NCBI RefSeq assembly: GCF_019263585.2
Contig: NZ_JADQDF010000001.1
Location: 2,294,001 to 2,358,000, forward strand
Length of the DNA stretch: 64,000 nt
Direction: 5' to 3'
Source of the DNA: Pseudonocardia oceani
GTDB taxonomy: Bacteria; Actinomycetota; Actinomycetes; Mycobacteriales; Pseudonocardiaceae
Shown: positions 37,760 through 47,631 of the stretch, in pieces
Position numbering within the stretch: position 1 is the first letter of the stretch
Layout: each line of letters opens with the position of its first letter
Made by a program: the position numbers and the translations under genes
The notes under the pieces: generated by a model
The model's database searches: none
What the model saw: only the letters and a program-made list of their open reading frames with translations
What the model was told of the DNA's origin: nothing

Positions 37760-39973
37760 TCACTCCTCCACGAGCGCGATGGAGGTGATGCGGTGCAGCG
37801 GCACGCGGTGCAGTCCGCCGTCGGCGCGGTCGCGGCCCTCGACGACCCCGCCGCCCACCGACAGCGGCTCCAGCACGCGCTCCCCTGCCACGCCGTGCCC
37901 GTCGACGAAGCCGAGCCAGACCGTCAGCCGCTCGTCGGCCGCGCGGCGCAGCGTGTCGAGCGTGCTGCCGCGGCCGTTGGCGGTGCCGCGCCGCACACCG
38001 GTGAGGGCGTCGCCGGCGCGCATCCGCGCCACCAGCCTCGCCAGCTGCTCCGGGTCGGGCTGGGGCGGCATGCGGCGCTCGGCCGAGCGGCGGGCCGGGG
38101 GGATCCGGCGGCCGCGTTCGGCCAGGTCGAGCACGACTCCCCCGGTGTCCTCGGCGGCGGGGCTGAAGCCCGCCGAGCGCAGCGCGTCGAGCAGCTCCAC
38201 GAGCGGTAGCGGGCTGACGGCGACGGTCGGCGCGATCCGGCGCAGCTCCAGCACCACCGCGTCGGGGTGGGCCATCACCTCGGAGATCAGCACCTCGTCG
38301 TCGGAGCGCAGGAACGAGGCCGCCGCGCCGCCGCGCAGCCGGCCGTGGCGGCGCGCGACGTCGTCGACGAGGTAGGTCAGGCCCTGCGGCACCGGCGTGG
38401 CCGAGCGGCGCTGCAGGAGCTCGTGCAGGTCGGTGGCGCTGCGGCCCGCGTCCAGCGCCCGGCGCACGGTGGCCTCGGTGAAGCGGTAGACGGTGGCGCC
38501 GCCCGCCGACTCGACCTCGGCCATCAGGTCGAGCTCGCGGGCGAGCTCGGGCACGAGCGGGCCGGGGGCGACAGCGGTGAGGTCGGCCTGCAGCAGCACG
38601 TGGTCGATCGGCTCGGGCAGCGCCGTGCGCAGGGCGTCGACGATGCCGTCGGGGTCGGTCAGCAGGGCGCGGCCCGGGCGGGACAGCGCGTCGAGCGCGA
38701 CGACGCCGAGGACGGTGCCCTCGGTGACCGTCCAGCCGACGACCTCGTCGCGCAGCCGCCCGCCGCGGCGCGGGGCGCGCCAGGCCAGCAGGTCGGCCAG
38801 CGCGGCGGGTGAGCCGGGCGCGGTGCCCGGGGGCAGCTCGGCGAGGCCGGCCAGTACGCGGCGGCGGTCGCGCGGGGCGAGCGGGCGGCGGGCGCCGTCG
38901 GACAGGGCGTTGATCGGGCGGCCGGCGTCGTCCTTGCGCCCGACGAGCCCGGGCAGGCGGGGCAGCGCGAGCCAGGTGCGGGCCAGCAGCGACCACCGCA
39001 CCTCCGGGCCCCCGGCCAGCCACACGTCGGTGCCGGTGGTCGGCGTCCACTCGGGCGACGCCCCGTCGCTCGCGGCCGCGAGGTCGGCGGCCACCACGAC
39101 CTCCACGAGCAGCGCGGCCGTGGCCTCGTCGACGTCCATCTCCTTGGCCGCGCGGCGCAGGTCCCGCACGCCGAGGCCCCCCGAGCGCAGGACGGGCGGC
39201 GGGGTCCGGCCCCAGAGGGCGAGCAGGGCCTCGACCTGGCGCAGCACGCCCAGCGCCGCACCGGCGGCGGTGCCGTCGACGACGTCGGCGCCGCGGTCGC
39301 GCGGGGCGATGTCGGGCGGCTCGACGGCGACGGTGCCGAGCGGGTGGTCGCCGCGCAGGGCGAGCCCGACCTGGCGGGGCAGCTCGACGGTCTCGGGGTC
39401 GATGCGCAGCAGGAGCCCGCGCGCGAGCAGCCGTCCGACCGGGGAGTCGCCCGCGCCGCGGCTGCGGCCCACCGGCGGTCCGGCGGCGAGGGTCTCCAGC
39501 ACCCGGCGCTCCTCCTCGTCGACGCCCGCGAGCAGCTCCGGCAGCGCCGACGACCCGGCCGGCCCCGACGACCGCCGCCCCAGCCCGCCGGGGTGGCGGG
39601 GCACGACGTCGCGGACGGCGGCGACGACCGAGATCTCGGCGTCGGGCCCCCAGGCGACCGCGCGGGCGCGCAGGGCCTCGAGCGCGCCGGTCAGTGCCTC
39701 GGCGGGGACGTCCGGGCCCAGGAGGCGGGCGATCCCGTCGCGGGACACCGGGGCGGTGTCGGCGTCGGCCACGGCGAGGGCCTCGAGGACGGCGAGGGCC
39801 ACGGTGTCGAGCTCGTCGCACGTGCGGTGGACCGAGGCCCGGACGGCGGCGCGGGTGGCGAGGACGGTGGTGTCCGCGGGCGGCGGCACGCCGAGGTCCG
39901 GGCGCAGCGCCACGAGCCGGGCGAGCGTGTCGTCGTCCTGGGTGCGCAACCAGTCGACCAGCGGCGTGGGCAC
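37760..39973 (-). CDS. Helicase-associated protein, XPB partner
   Basis: A 737-residue protein from GTG 39973. The N-terminal two thirds are helical and rich in winged-helix-like segments; near residues 470-640 is the helicase_C_3 / XPB-associated domain (DHVLLQADLTAVAPGPLVPELARELDLMAEVES in pieces: VLLQADLTAVAPGPL, AGGATVYRFTEATVRRALDAG). No P-loop is present, so it is not a motor. It matches the partner gene that lies next to XPB in mycobacteria (Rv0862c). Here four conservon genes separate the two. Confidence 0.85.
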   Translation of the reverse strand: MPTPLVDWLRTQDDDTLARLVALRPDLGVPPPADTTVLATRAAVRASVHRTCDELDTVALAVLEALAVADADTAPVSRDGIARLLGPDVPAEALTGALEALRARAVAWGPDAEISVVAAVRDVVPRHPGGLGRRSSGPAGSSALPELLAGVDEEERRVLETLAAGPPVGRSRGAGDSPVGRLLARGLLLRIDPETVELPRQVGLALRGDHPLGTVAVEPPDIAPRDRGADVVDGTAAGAALGVLRQVEALLALWGRTPPPVLRSGGLGVRDLRRAAKEMDVDEATAALLVEVVVAADLAAASDGASPEWTPTTGTDVWLAGGPEVRWSLLARTWLALPRLPGLVGRKDDAGRPINALSDGARRPLAPRDRRRVLAGLAELPPGTAPGSPAALADLLAWRAPRRGGRLRDEVVGWTVTEGTVLGVVALDALSRPGRALLTDPDGIVDALRTALPEPIDHVLLQADLTAVAPGPLVPELARELDLMAEVESAGGATVYRFTEATVRRALDAGRSATDLHELLQRRSATPVPQGLTYLVDDVARRHGRLRGGAAASFLRSDDEVLISEVMAHPDAVVLELRRIAPTVAVSPLPLVELLDALRSAGFSPAAEDTGGVVLDLAERGRRIPPARRSAERRMPPQPDPEQLARLVARMRAGDALTGVRRGTANGRGSTLDTLRRAADERLTVWLGFVDGHGVAGERVLEPLSVGGGVVEGRDRADGGLHRVPLHRITSIALVEE

Positions 39974-40036
39974 CGGTCCACGGTAGTCGGTGTCATGGGC
40001 GATACTGGTGGTCGGACACCGACACCGGGAGGAACC

Positions 40037-40216
40037 GTGGCGAAGGCCGCCCCTGCAGGACGCATCGACCCCTCCTGGCCGGACCTGCCCGAAGGGGAGC
40101 ACCCGGTCAGCGAGCTCGCGAGCCCCGTGCAGGGCTCCCTCTCGCCCTTCGGCGACGTCGAGTTCCCGCTCGACGAGGTCAACTACGTGCACCCCGTCAC
40201 GGAGATCAACCGCTGA
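40037..40216 (+). CDS. Small conserved-looking protein of unknown function
   Basis: A 59-residue protein from GTG 40037 with GGGAGG five bases upstream. It has a basic start (MAKAAPAGR), an aromatic/acidic centre (IDPSWPDLPEGEHP) and an ordered-looking end (FPLDEVNYVHPVTEINR), with no membrane helix or cysteine. Its stop overlaps the likely CTG start of the MocA-type gene (CTGA). Its place between the helicase partner and the moa genes corresponds to Rv0863 in M. tuberculosis. No function is known to me. Confidence 0.7.
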   Translation: MAKAAPAGRIDPSWPDLPEGEHPVSELASPVQGSLSPFGDVEFPLDEVNYVHPVTEINR

Positions 40217-40812
40217 CCGAGAGGGAGGTCACCGGCCTGCTGCTCGCGGGCGGCGCCGGACGCCGGATGGGCCGGCCGAAGGCGCTCGTGGAGATCGACG
40301 GCGAGCCGCTCGTCCGCCGTGCGCTGCGCGTGCTGGCCGACGGCGGTTGCGCACCGCTCGTCGTCGTCCTGGGCGCAGCGGCCGACGACGTGCGCTCCGT
40401 GCTGCCCGCCGGCGTGCGCGCCGTCGAGGCGCCCGACTGGGAGTCGGGCATGGGGGCGTCCCTGCGCGCCGGCCTCTCCGCGCTCGGCGACGCCGGCCCC
40501 GACGCCGCTCTCGTGCACCTGGTCGACCTGCCGGGCGTCACGGCCGAGGCGGTGGCGCGCCTGGTGGCGGGCGACCCCGGCCCGGCCGCGCTGCGGCGGG
40601 CGGCCTACGACGGCCGCCTCGCCCACCCGGTCCTGCTCGGTCGCAGCCACTGGCCCGCGGTGGTCGACTCGGCCACCGGCGACGCCGGCGCCCGCGCCTA
40701 CCTGCGCGACAACCCCGACGTCGAGCCGGTGGAGTGCGGCGACGTCGCCGTACCCGACGACGTCGACACCCCCGAGGCCCTCGCCCGCTTCACCGCCCGG
40801 TCGGGCGCGTAG
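40213..40812 (+). CDS. MocA/MobA-like nucleotidyltransferase (Moco cytidylyltransferase type)
   Basis: A 199-residue nucleotidyltransferase. Motif LLLAGGAGRRMGRPKALVEI at the start binds the nucleotide; LVDLPGVTAEAVARLV is the metal-binding DxPG-type segment. Proteins of this type (MocA) attach CMP to the molybdenum cofactor for xanthine-dehydrogenase-family enzymes, or GMP (MobA). No ATG, GTG or TTG precedes the motif in frame. CTG 40213 overlaps the previous stop (CTGA) and has GGAGAT seven bases upstream, so a CTG start is proposed. The alternative ATG 40267 would cut off the nucleotide loop. MocA would fit the CoxLSM enzyme at 5-9 kb. Confidence 0.85.
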   Translation: MTEREVTGLLLAGGAGRRMGRPKALVEIDGEPLVRRALRVLADGGCAPLVVVLGAAADDVRSVLPAGVRAVEAPDWESGMGASLRAGLSALGDAGPDAALVHLVDLPGVTAEAVARLVAGDPGPAALRRAAYDGRLAHPVLLGRSHWPAVVDSATGDAGARAYLRDNPDVEPVECGDVAVPDDVDTPEALARFTARSGA

Positions 40813-40821
40813 CCGACACGG

Positions 40822-41427
40822 TCAGAGGGTGAGGCGCTGCCCCACGCCGATCAGGTCCGGGTTCGCCGACAGCGCCGGGTTCTTGGCCACGAGGGCCTGC
40901 CAGCCGCCGGAGACGCCCTGGGCGCGGGCGATGCTGCCGAGGGTGTCGCCGCGTCGCACGACGTAGGAGCCGTCGGTGGCGGCGGGGGCGCTGAGGCGCA
41001 CCCGCTCCTGCGTCGCCGGGGCCGAGCGCTGCGTCGACGACTCGCCGCGCACGCCGGTCTGGCGCGAGCAGCTGGGCCAGGCGTTCCAGCCCTGCGACGC
41101 GAGCACCCGCTCCGCGACGACGATCTGCTCCTCGCGGCTGGCCTGGTGGGCGACCGGGGCGAACTCGGCGCCGCCGAAGCCGCGCCAGGTGGTCGGGGAG
41201 AACTGCAGGCCGCCGTGGTAGCCGTTGCCGGTGTTGATGTCCCACCGGCCGCCGCTCTCGCACTGCGCCAGCCGGTCCCACGCGGTGTCCGACGCGGCGC
41301 TCGCGGCGGGGGCCGCGAGGACGAGCGGGACGCCGGCGACGGCGCCGGCGAGCGCGGTGCGGGCGATCGCCCGCCCGGCACCGTCGAACCTCGCGGGGGC
41401 ACGGTGACGGCCGCGGTATCGAGCCAT
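40822..41427 (-). CDS. Rpf-type transglycosylase with LysM domain (first copy)
   Basis: A secreted 201-residue protein from ATG 41427. A Tat/Sec-like signal (RTALAGAVAGVPLVLAAPAASA) leads to the resuscitation-promoting-factor domain [20 protein letters not shown], then GNGYHGGLQFSPTTWRGFGG, with the catalytic Glu in CESGG. A linker and a single C-terminal LysM domain (YVVRRGDTLGSIARAQG ... VGQRL) follow for peptidoglycan binding. It is a close relative of the gene at 43211. The pair brackets the moa genes. Confidence 0.93.
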   Translation of the reverse strand: MARYRGRHRAPARFDGAGRAIARTALAGAVAGVPLVLAAPAASAASDTAWDRLAQCESGGRWDINTGNGYHGGLQFSPTTWRGFGGAEFAPVAHQASREEQIVVAERVLASQGWNAWPSCSRQTGVRGESSTQRSAPATQERVRLSAPAATDGSYVVRRGDTLGSIARAQGVSGGWQALVAKNPALSANPDLIGVGQRLTL

Positions 41428-41741
41428 GGGGTCTCTCCTGCGCGGCACCCGGACGCGGCCTACGGGGAGCGGGCCGGTCCGTCCTGTCCCACGCGGGGTC
41501 TCGTGAGGCGGTGGGGTCTCCGGGTCGCCGGACAGGGGAGCGCTGCGACACCGGGGGCGTTTCCGGATCGGGGGTCCGGGGCGGCCGTCGGGCACGCTAC
41601 GTGCGGCTGGGGCGGACTCCAAGACGGCGTGTCCGCGGGGCTCGCCGTGAGCCGGCGGCCGTTCGGCCCAATGGAGTGACGTCGGCGCAGGTCACCTCGA
41701 CCGTGAGTCACGACGTCCGTCACCCAAAAGGGTTGCGTCGA

Positions 41742-41757
41742 CGTGATGCACGTCACT
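41742..41757. promoter_or_regulatory. CRP-like site upstream of moaC
   Basis: CGTGATGCACGTCACT fits GTGA-N6-TCAC, the core of CRP/GlxR-type sites, with both outer T/A positions changed. It is about 60 bases upstream of the likely moaC start and 315 bases upstream of rpf1. Confidence 0.45.
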
Positions 41758-41780
41758 CCGGCGCGGCCTCCGGCGGCGCC

Positions 41781-41810
41781 GACACGTACGGAGGGCCCGC
41801 GCCGTAGGGT
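41781..41810 (+). promoter_or_regulatory. Candidate moaC promoter, leaderless
   Basis: GACACG (41781-41786) and TAGGGT (41805-41810), 18 bases apart, form a possible -35/-10 pair. The -10 box ends seven bases before GTG 41818, so the transcript would start at or next to the start codon, as in many actinobacterial leaderless genes. No ribosome site precedes the GTG. Confidence 0.4.
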
Positions 41811-41817
41811 CTACGGC

Positions 41818-42297
41818 GTGGAACTGACGCACGTGGACGCAGCAGGCGCGGCCCGGATGGTCGACGTCACCGACAAGCAGCCGAGCGCCCGCACCGCGGT
41901 CGCGACCGGGGTGCTGCGGACGACCGCCGAGGTGGTCGACCTCCTCCGCCGCGACGGGCTGCCCAAGGGCGACGCGCTGGCCACCGCGCGCATCGCGGGG
42001 ATCATGGGCGCCAAGCGCACGCCGGACCTCGTGCCGCTGTGCCACCCGATCGCCCTGAGCGGCGTGGTCGTCGACCTCGCCCCCGACGGGGCCGAGATCG
42101 GCATCCGCGCGACGGTCCGCACCACCGACCGCACGGGCGTCGAGATGGAGGCGCTCACCGCCGTCGCGGTGGCCGGGCTCGCGCTCCACGACATGATCAA
42201 GGCCGTCGACCCCGCCGCCGTGCTCGACCACGTGCGGGTCGAGCGCAAGGACGGCGGCAAGACCGGCACCTGGGAGCGCCCCGAGGACCGGTCGTGA
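41818..42297 (+). CDS. moaC: Cyclic pyranopterin monophosphate synthase MoaC
   Basis: Second step of molybdopterin synthesis. A 159-residue protein from GTG 41818 ([20 protein letters not shown]). Motifs [16 protein letters not shown] and the active-site pair [20 protein letters not shown] are complete. Start and promoter suggest a leaderless transcript. First of three overlapping genes moaC-mog-moaE, as in Rv0864-Rv0866. Confidence 0.96.
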   Translation: MELTHVDAAGAARMVDVTDKQPSARTAVATGVLRTTAEVVDLLRRDGLPKGDALATARIAGIMGAKRTPDLVPLCHPIALSGVVVDLAPDGAEIGIRATVRTTDRTGVEMEALTAVAVAGLALHDMIKAVDPAAVLDHVRVERKDGGKTGTWERPEDRS

Positions 42298-42773
42298 GCA
42301 CCCGCACCGCCCGGGTCGTCACCGCGTCCAACCGCGCCGCCGCCGGCGTGTACGCCGACCGCGGCGGGCCGCTCATCGTCGAGTGGCTGCGCGGACGCGG
42401 CTACGAGACGCCCGACCCGGCCGTGGTGCCCGACGGCGCCCCCGTCGGCGACGCGCTGCGCGCCGCCGTGGCCGAGGGTGCCGATGTCGTGATCACGACC
42501 GGCGGCACCGGCATCTCCCCCACCGACGCGACCCCGGAGGTGACGCGCGCGGTGCTCGACTTCGAGGTGCCGGGGCTCGCCGACGCGATCCGCTCGGCGG
42601 GTGCACCCACCGTGCCGACCGCGGTGCTCTCGCGCGGGCTCGCGGGTGTCGCGGGCCGCACGCTCGTCGTCAACCTCCCCGGATCGACAGGGGGGGTCCG
42701 CGACGGACTGGGCGTGCTCGAGAACGTGCTCGACCACGCCGTCGACCAGTTGAGAGGAGGCGACCACGCATGA
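42294..42773 (+). CDS. mog: Molybdopterin adenylyltransferase Mog/MoaB type
   Basis: Adenylylates molybdopterin before metal insertion by MoeA. A 159-residue protein from GTG 42294, overlapping moaC by four bases with GAGGACC upstream. The MoCF domain motifs [38 protein letters not shown] and [13 protein letters not shown] are intact. Confidence 0.94.
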   Translation: MSTRTARVVTASNRAAAGVYADRGGPLIVEWLRGRGYETPDPAVVPDGAPVGDALRAAVAEGADVVITTGGTGISPTDATPEVTRAVLDFEVPGLADAIRSAGAPTVPTAVLSRGLAGVAGRTLVVNLPGSTGGVRDGLGVLENVLDHAVDQLRGGDHA

Positions 42774-43195
42774 CGGTCGTCCTACGTGCCGCCGTGGGCG
42801 AAGAGCCCCTCGACGTGGCGGAGCACGCCGCACTCGTGGACCACGCCGCCGCGGGCGCCGTGGTGACCTTCGCCGGGGTCGTGCGCGACCACGACGGCGG
42901 CCGTGCGGTGAGCGGGCTGGAGTACAGCGCCCACCCCACGGCCGCGTCGGTGGTCGAGCAGGTGGCCGCCGACGTGGCGGCCCGGTCCACCGGCGTCCGC
43001 GCCATCGCGGTGAGCCACCGGGTGGGCCGCCTGGAGATCGGCGAGGTCGCGCTCGCGTGCGCGGTCGCCGCCGATCACCGGAGGGAGGCCTTCGAGACCT
43101 GTGCCGAGCTCGTCGAGGAGGTGAAGCGCCTGCTGCCGGTCTGGAAGCACCAGGCGTTCACCGACGGCTCCGACGAGTGGGTCAACTCGACCTGA
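42770..43195 (+). CDS. moaE: Molybdopterin synthase large subunit MoaE
   Basis: Catalyses sulfur transfer to form molybdopterin, using MoaD thiocarboxylate. A 141-residue protein from ATG 42770, overlapping mog by four bases (AGGAGG upstream). [57 protein letters not shown] and PVWKHQ (with the active Lys) are all present. No moaD is in the window; it must lie elsewhere. Confidence 0.95.
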   Translation: MTVVLRAAVGEEPLDVAEHAALVDHAAAGAVVTFAGVVRDHDGGRAVSGLEYSAHPTAASVVEQVAADVAARSTGVRAIAVSHRVGRLEIGEVALACAVAADHRREAFETCAELVEEVKRLLPVWKHQAFTDGSDEWVNST

Positions 43196-43210
43196 GCGGC
43201 CGAGCGGACC

Positions 43211-44008
<798 letters not shown>

Positions 44009-44046
44009 CTACGAGCCGGAACGGCGAAAAGGGCAATCAGGGCGTC

Positions 44047-44062
44047 AGTGACGCTCGTCACG
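44047..44062. promoter_or_regulatory. CRP-like site upstream of rpf2
   Basis: AGTGACGCTCGTCACG contains GTGA-N6-TCAC. It lies just upstream of the possible rpf2 promoter on the minus strand. In M. tuberculosis rpfA is a known target of the CRP homologue Rv3676, which makes this placement meaningful. Confidence 0.5.
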
Positions 44063-44276
44063 GTAACGTCTGCATTACGAGAGCGATACGTGGATATCAC
44101 CAGGTCATGGGCATGACATCACGGCTCGATCACGGCCGAACCATTACCTCCAAACCGGAAGTATTACCGAATCCGTCACACCGGTTCGTCGACCGTCCGT
44201 GAGGGCTCGTGCACGGGCTGCGAACGGCACCCCGCCCCTAGTGGCCTGCGCTTCCGCGGTCCGTCATGCTGGTGCC

Positions 44277-45173
44277 GTGACCGACCGCCCCGCCGACCCC
44301 GCGGACTCCCCCGCCGCGCTGGCCGCCGCTCTGCGTTCCACCGGCTACCTCGCCGACGACGGACTGGCCACCGCCACGTTCCTCGCGATGCGGATGAATC
44401 GTCCGCTGTTCTGCGAGGGCGAACCCGGTACGGGAAAGACCGCACTCGCCCAGGCCCTCGCCCAGGTGCTGGGCGCGAAACTGATCCGGCTCCAGTGCCA
44501 CGACGGGATCGACGCGTCCCAGGCGCTCTACGACTGGGACTTCCCGCGCCAGCTCCTGCACCTGCGCGCGCTCGAGGCCACCGCGGGAAGCGGGACCCTC
44601 GACACCGACGCCGTCGAGGCCTCCCTCTACGACCCGCGCTTCCTGCTCGCCCGCCCGATCCTCGAGGCGCTGCAGACCGCGCCGAGCGTCCTGCTCATCG
44701 ACGAGATCGACCGCGCAGACGACGAGTTCGAGGCGTTCCTGCTCGAGGTGCTCACCGAGCACGCCGTGACGATCCCGGAGATCGGCGAGATCCGGGCCAC
44801 CACGCCGCCGCTGGTCGTGCTCACCTCCAACCGCACCCGGGAGGTGCACGACGCGCTCAAGCGCCGCTGCCTCTACCTCTGGCTCGACCATCCCGACCTG
44901 CAGCGCGAGATCGAGATCCTGCACTCGCGGCTGCCCGGGATCCCCGAGCGGCTCGCCGCCCAGGTGGCCGGGGCCGTGCGCGCGCTGCGCCAGGCCGACC
45001 TGCTCAAGCCGCCCGGCGTCGCGGAGACCATCGACTGGGCGCGCGCGCTGCAGCTCGTCGGCGCGAGCCACCTCGACGTCGACAGCGCGGCGGCCACGCT
45101 CGGCGCCGTCCTCAAGTACCGGGAGGACGCCGACCGCGTCCGCAAGCAGCTCGACAGCCTGCTCGCGTCCTAG
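44277..45173 (+). CDS. MoxR-type AAA ATPase (CoxD-like)
   Basis: A 298-residue ATPase from GTG 44277. Walker A GEPGTGKTA, Walker B VLLIDEIDRAD, sensor 1 LTSNRTRE and an arginine finger region LKRRCLYLWLDHP are intact. CoxD/MoxR ATPases act with a VWA partner to mature molybdenum hydroxylases (for instance sulfuration of the Cu/Mo site). Its TAG shares one base with the GTG of the VWA gene, and xdhC follows, so the three form the maturation set for the CoxLSM-type enzyme at 5-9 kb. Confidence 0.9.
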   Translation: MTDRPADPADSPAALAAALRSTGYLADDGLATATFLAMRMNRPLFCEGEPGTGKTALAQALAQVLGAKLIRLQCHDGIDASQALYDWDFPRQLLHLRALEATAGSGTLDTDAVEASLYDPRFLLARPILEALQTAPSVLLIDEIDRADDEFEAFLLEVLTEHAVTIPEIGEIRATTPPLVVLTSNRTREVHDALKRRCLYLWLDHPDLQREIEILHSRLPGIPERLAAQVAGAVRALRQADLLKPPGVAETIDWARALQLVGASHLDVDSAAATLGAVLKYREDADRVRKQLDSLLAS

Positions 45174-46330
45174 TGACGACGTCGCTCATCGGCCCGTCCG
45201 GGCCGGACCCCGCCGACGCCGACCCGATCGAGGGACTGGTCGGGTTCACCGTCGTGCTGCGCAGCGCGGGGCTCGCCGTCACCACCGACCGGGTCGCCGC
45301 GTTCCTCACCGCACTCGACGCGCTCGACGTCACCAGCCGCACCCAGACCTACTGGGCCGGCCGGCTGACGCTGTGCTCCGACCCCGACGACCTCCCGCGC
45401 TACGACCGCGCGTTCGAGGACTGGTTCACCCCGCCGCGCGGCGGCGGCCGCACCCGCATCGTCGACGAGCGCCAGCCGCCCCCGCCCAAGCTCGCCGCGC
45501 TCACCCCGTCCACCCAGGAGGGCGGGGACGACGAGGAGGGCGACCAGCCCACCCAGGTCTTCGCACGGGCGAGCGGCAACGAGGTGCTGCGCAACCGCGA
45601 CCTCGGCGAGCTGACGCCGGCCGAGCGCGAGCACCTGCGCCGGCTGCTCGCGCTGCTGCGCCCCGACATGCCGACCCGGCGCTCGCGCCGGATGCGCCCC
45701 TCGCGCCACGGCCCGACCGACCCGGGCCGGACGCTGCGCGCCGCGCTGCGCGACCAGGGCGAGATGCGCGACCTGCGCCGCCGCGACCACTCCCGCCGCC
45801 CGCGCCGGGTGGTGCTGCTCGTCGACGTGTCCGGCTCGATGGAGCCCTACGCCGACGCGCTGCTGCGCTTCGCCCACGTCGTCGTGCGCCGCTCGCCGGG
45901 CACCGTCGAGGCCTTCACGCTCGGCACGCGCCTCACCCGGGTCACGCGCGAGCTCCGCATGCGCGACGCCGACCGCGCGCTCGCCGCCGCGGGCCGCGCC
46001 ATCCCCGACTGGTCCGGCGGCACCCGCCTGGGCGAGGTCATGCGCGCGTTCGTCGACCGCTGGGGGCAGCGCGGTGCGGCCCGCCGGGCCGTCGTCGTCG
46101 TGTTCTCCGACGGCTGGGAACGGGGGGAGACCGACGTGCTCGGCGTCCAGATGTCGCGGCTGCACCGGCTCGCCCACAAGCTCGTCTGGGTCAACCCGCA
46201 CGCCGGCAAGGACGGCTACGCCCCCGTGCAGGGTGGAATAGTCGCGGCCCTGCCCTACTTGGACGAACTGCTGGCCGGGCACAGCCTGGCCACTCTGGAA
46301 GAGCTTCTCGAGGTGGTGCGCGATGCGTGA
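45173..46330 (+). CDS. VWA-domain protein (CoxE-like)
   Basis: A 385-residue protein from GTG 45173. The C-terminal von Willebrand A domain has the metal site LLVDVSGSMEPYADAL, a TLGTRLTRVTREL strand and VVFSDGWERG. The N-terminal part carries the CoxE-family segment IEGLVGFTVVLRSAGLAVTT and an acidic insert (EGGDDEEGDQPTQ). It partners the MoxR-type ATPase. It overlaps the xdhC start by eight bases. Confidence 0.9.
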   Translation: MTTSLIGPSGPDPADADPIEGLVGFTVVLRSAGLAVTTDRVAAFLTALDALDVTSRTQTYWAGRLTLCSDPDDLPRYDRAFEDWFTPPRGGGRTRIVDERQPPPPKLAALTPSTQEGGDDEEGDQPTQVFARASGNEVLRNRDLGELTPAEREHLRRLLALLRPDMPTRRSRRMRPSRHGPTDPGRTLRAALRDQGEMRDLRRRDHSRRPRRVVLLVDVSGSMEPYADALLRFAHVVVRRSPGTVEAFTLGTRLTRVTRELRMRDADRALAAAGRAIPDWSGGTRLGEVMRAFVDRWGQRGAARRAVVVVFSDGWERGETDVLGVQMSRLHRLAHKLVWVNPHAGKDGYAPVQGGIVAALPYLDELLAGHSLATLEELLEVVRDA

Positions 46331-47438
46331 CGTGCTGTCCAAGCTGGACGAGTGGTGGGCGAAGGGCGAGACGGCCGCACTGGCGACCGTCGTCGGCACC
46401 TACAGCTCCGCACCCCGGCAACCGGGTGCCTCGATGCTGATCGGGCCCGGCGGGGAGGCCGTGGGCAGCGTGTCCGGCGGCTGCGTCGAGGGCGCGGTGT
46501 ACGAGCTGGGCCAGGAGGTCCTCGCCGAGGGCCGCCCGCTGTTCCAGCGCTACGGCGTGTCCGACGAGGACGCCTTCACCGTGGGCCTGACCTGCGGCGG
46601 CATCATCGACATCTTCGTCGAGAAGGTGAACCCGGAGACCTACGCCGAGCTCGGCCGGATCGCCGAGGCGATCCGCGACGAGTCCCCCGTGGCCGTCGCC
46701 ACCGTCATCTCCGGACCCGCCGAACGGCTGGGCAGGCGGCTCATCGTGTGGCCCGACCACACCGAGGGCGGCACCGGCTCCAGCCGGCTCGACGACGCCA
46801 TCCGTGACGACGCCCGCGGCCTGCTCGACGCCGGGCGCAACGGCCAGGTCACCTACGGCGTCGACGGGCAGCGCCGCGGCGAGGGCCTCACGGTGTTCGT
46901 CGAGTCCTTCGCCCCGCCGCCCCGCATGATCGTGTTCGGCGCCATCGACTTCGCTGCGGCCGTCGCCCGGATCGGCGGCTTCCTCGGCTTCCGCGTCACC
47001 GTCTGCGACGCGCGGCCGGTGTTCGCCACGGCGTCCCGGTTCCCCGGGGCCAACGAGGTCGTCGTGGAGTGGCCGCACCGCTACCTCAAGGCCGAGGCCG
47101 ACGCCGGGCGCATCGACAAGCGCACCGTGCTCTGCGTGCTCACCCACGACCCCAAGTTCGACGTGCCGCTCCTCGAGGTCGCGCTGCGGCTGCCCGAGGT
47201 GGCCTACATCGGCGCGATGGGCTCGCGGCGCACGCACGAGGACCGCCTGGAGCGGCTGCGCGAGCGCGGCATCACCGAGGACGAGATCGCGCGGATGTCG
47301 TCGCCGATCGGGCTCGACCTCGGGGCCCGCACGCCCGAGGAGACGGCCGTGTCGATCGCGGCCGAGATGATCGCCCAGCACTGGGGCGGCGCCGGCGTGC
47401 GCCTGGCCGAGCGCGACGGCCCCATCCACGTCAGCTGA
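46323..47438 (+). CDS. XdhC/CoxI-family Moco maturation protein
   Basis: A 371-residue protein from ATG 46323. The N-terminal XdhC_CoxI domain is seen in GTYSSAPRQPGASMLIGPGG and VSGGCVEGAVYE; LTCGGIIDIFVE carries the conserved Cys. The C-terminal XdhC_C Rossmann domain reads MIVFGAIDFAAAVARIGGFLGF through YIGAMGSRRTHEDRLERL. XdhC binds Moco, supports its sulfuration and delivers it to the enzyme. Usually encoded next to the structural genes, here 37 kb away. Confidence 0.93.
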   Translation: MRDVLSKLDEWWAKGETAALATVVGTYSSAPRQPGASMLIGPGGEAVGSVSGGCVEGAVYELGQEVLAEGRPLFQRYGVSDEDAFTVGLTCGGIIDIFVEKVNPETYAELGRIAEAIRDESPVAVATVISGPAERLGRRLIVWPDHTEGGTGSSRLDDAIRDDARGLLDAGRNGQVTYGVDGQRRGEGLTVFVESFAPPPRMIVFGAIDFAAAVARIGGFLGFRVTVCDARPVFATASRFPGANEVVVEWPHRYLKAEADAGRIDKRTVLCVLTHDPKFDVPLLEVALRLPEVAYIGAMGSRRTHEDRLERLRERGITEDEIARMSSPIGLDLGARTPEETAVSIAAEMIAQHWGGAGVRLAERDGPIHVS

Positions 47439-47440
47439 CC

Positions 47441-47487
47441 GCACCGGCCCCTGACCCTCCCCGGAGGGTCGGGGGCCGTTCCGGTGC
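47441..47487 (+). terminator. Terminator after the CoxD/CoxE/XdhC genes
   Basis: Nested stems GCACCGG/CCGGTGC and CGGCCCC-GACCCT/AGGGTC-GGGGCCG begin two bases after the xdhC stop. No U tract, but the stem is long and directly intergenic. The ~145 bases after it up to the alcohol dehydrogenase hold no recognised signal beyond its AAGGGGG ribosome site. Confidence 0.65.
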
Positions 47488-47631
47488 AGCGGCGCCCCGA
47501 CCACGGTCTCGGCCGCCGCTCGCCGTCACCCACCGTTCGGGCCCGCCCACGGGGGGCGCACCTCTTGTAGCCTCGACGTGCTGCGCCGCCCGTCACCGGT
47601 GGCGCGCACCGAGGAACGGCAAGGGGGCAGG

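Larger units (their letters stand above)
41428..41817. other. 390-base intergenic region between rpf1 and moaC
   Basis: No gene fits. It holds a CRP-like site (41742-41757) and a moaC promoter, listed separately, and by position the rpf1 promoter. TGAC/GTCA words are frequent between 41675 and 41760. The c-di-AMP riboswitch found before rpf genes in other actinobacteria was looked for and its core was not found. Confidence 0.5.
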
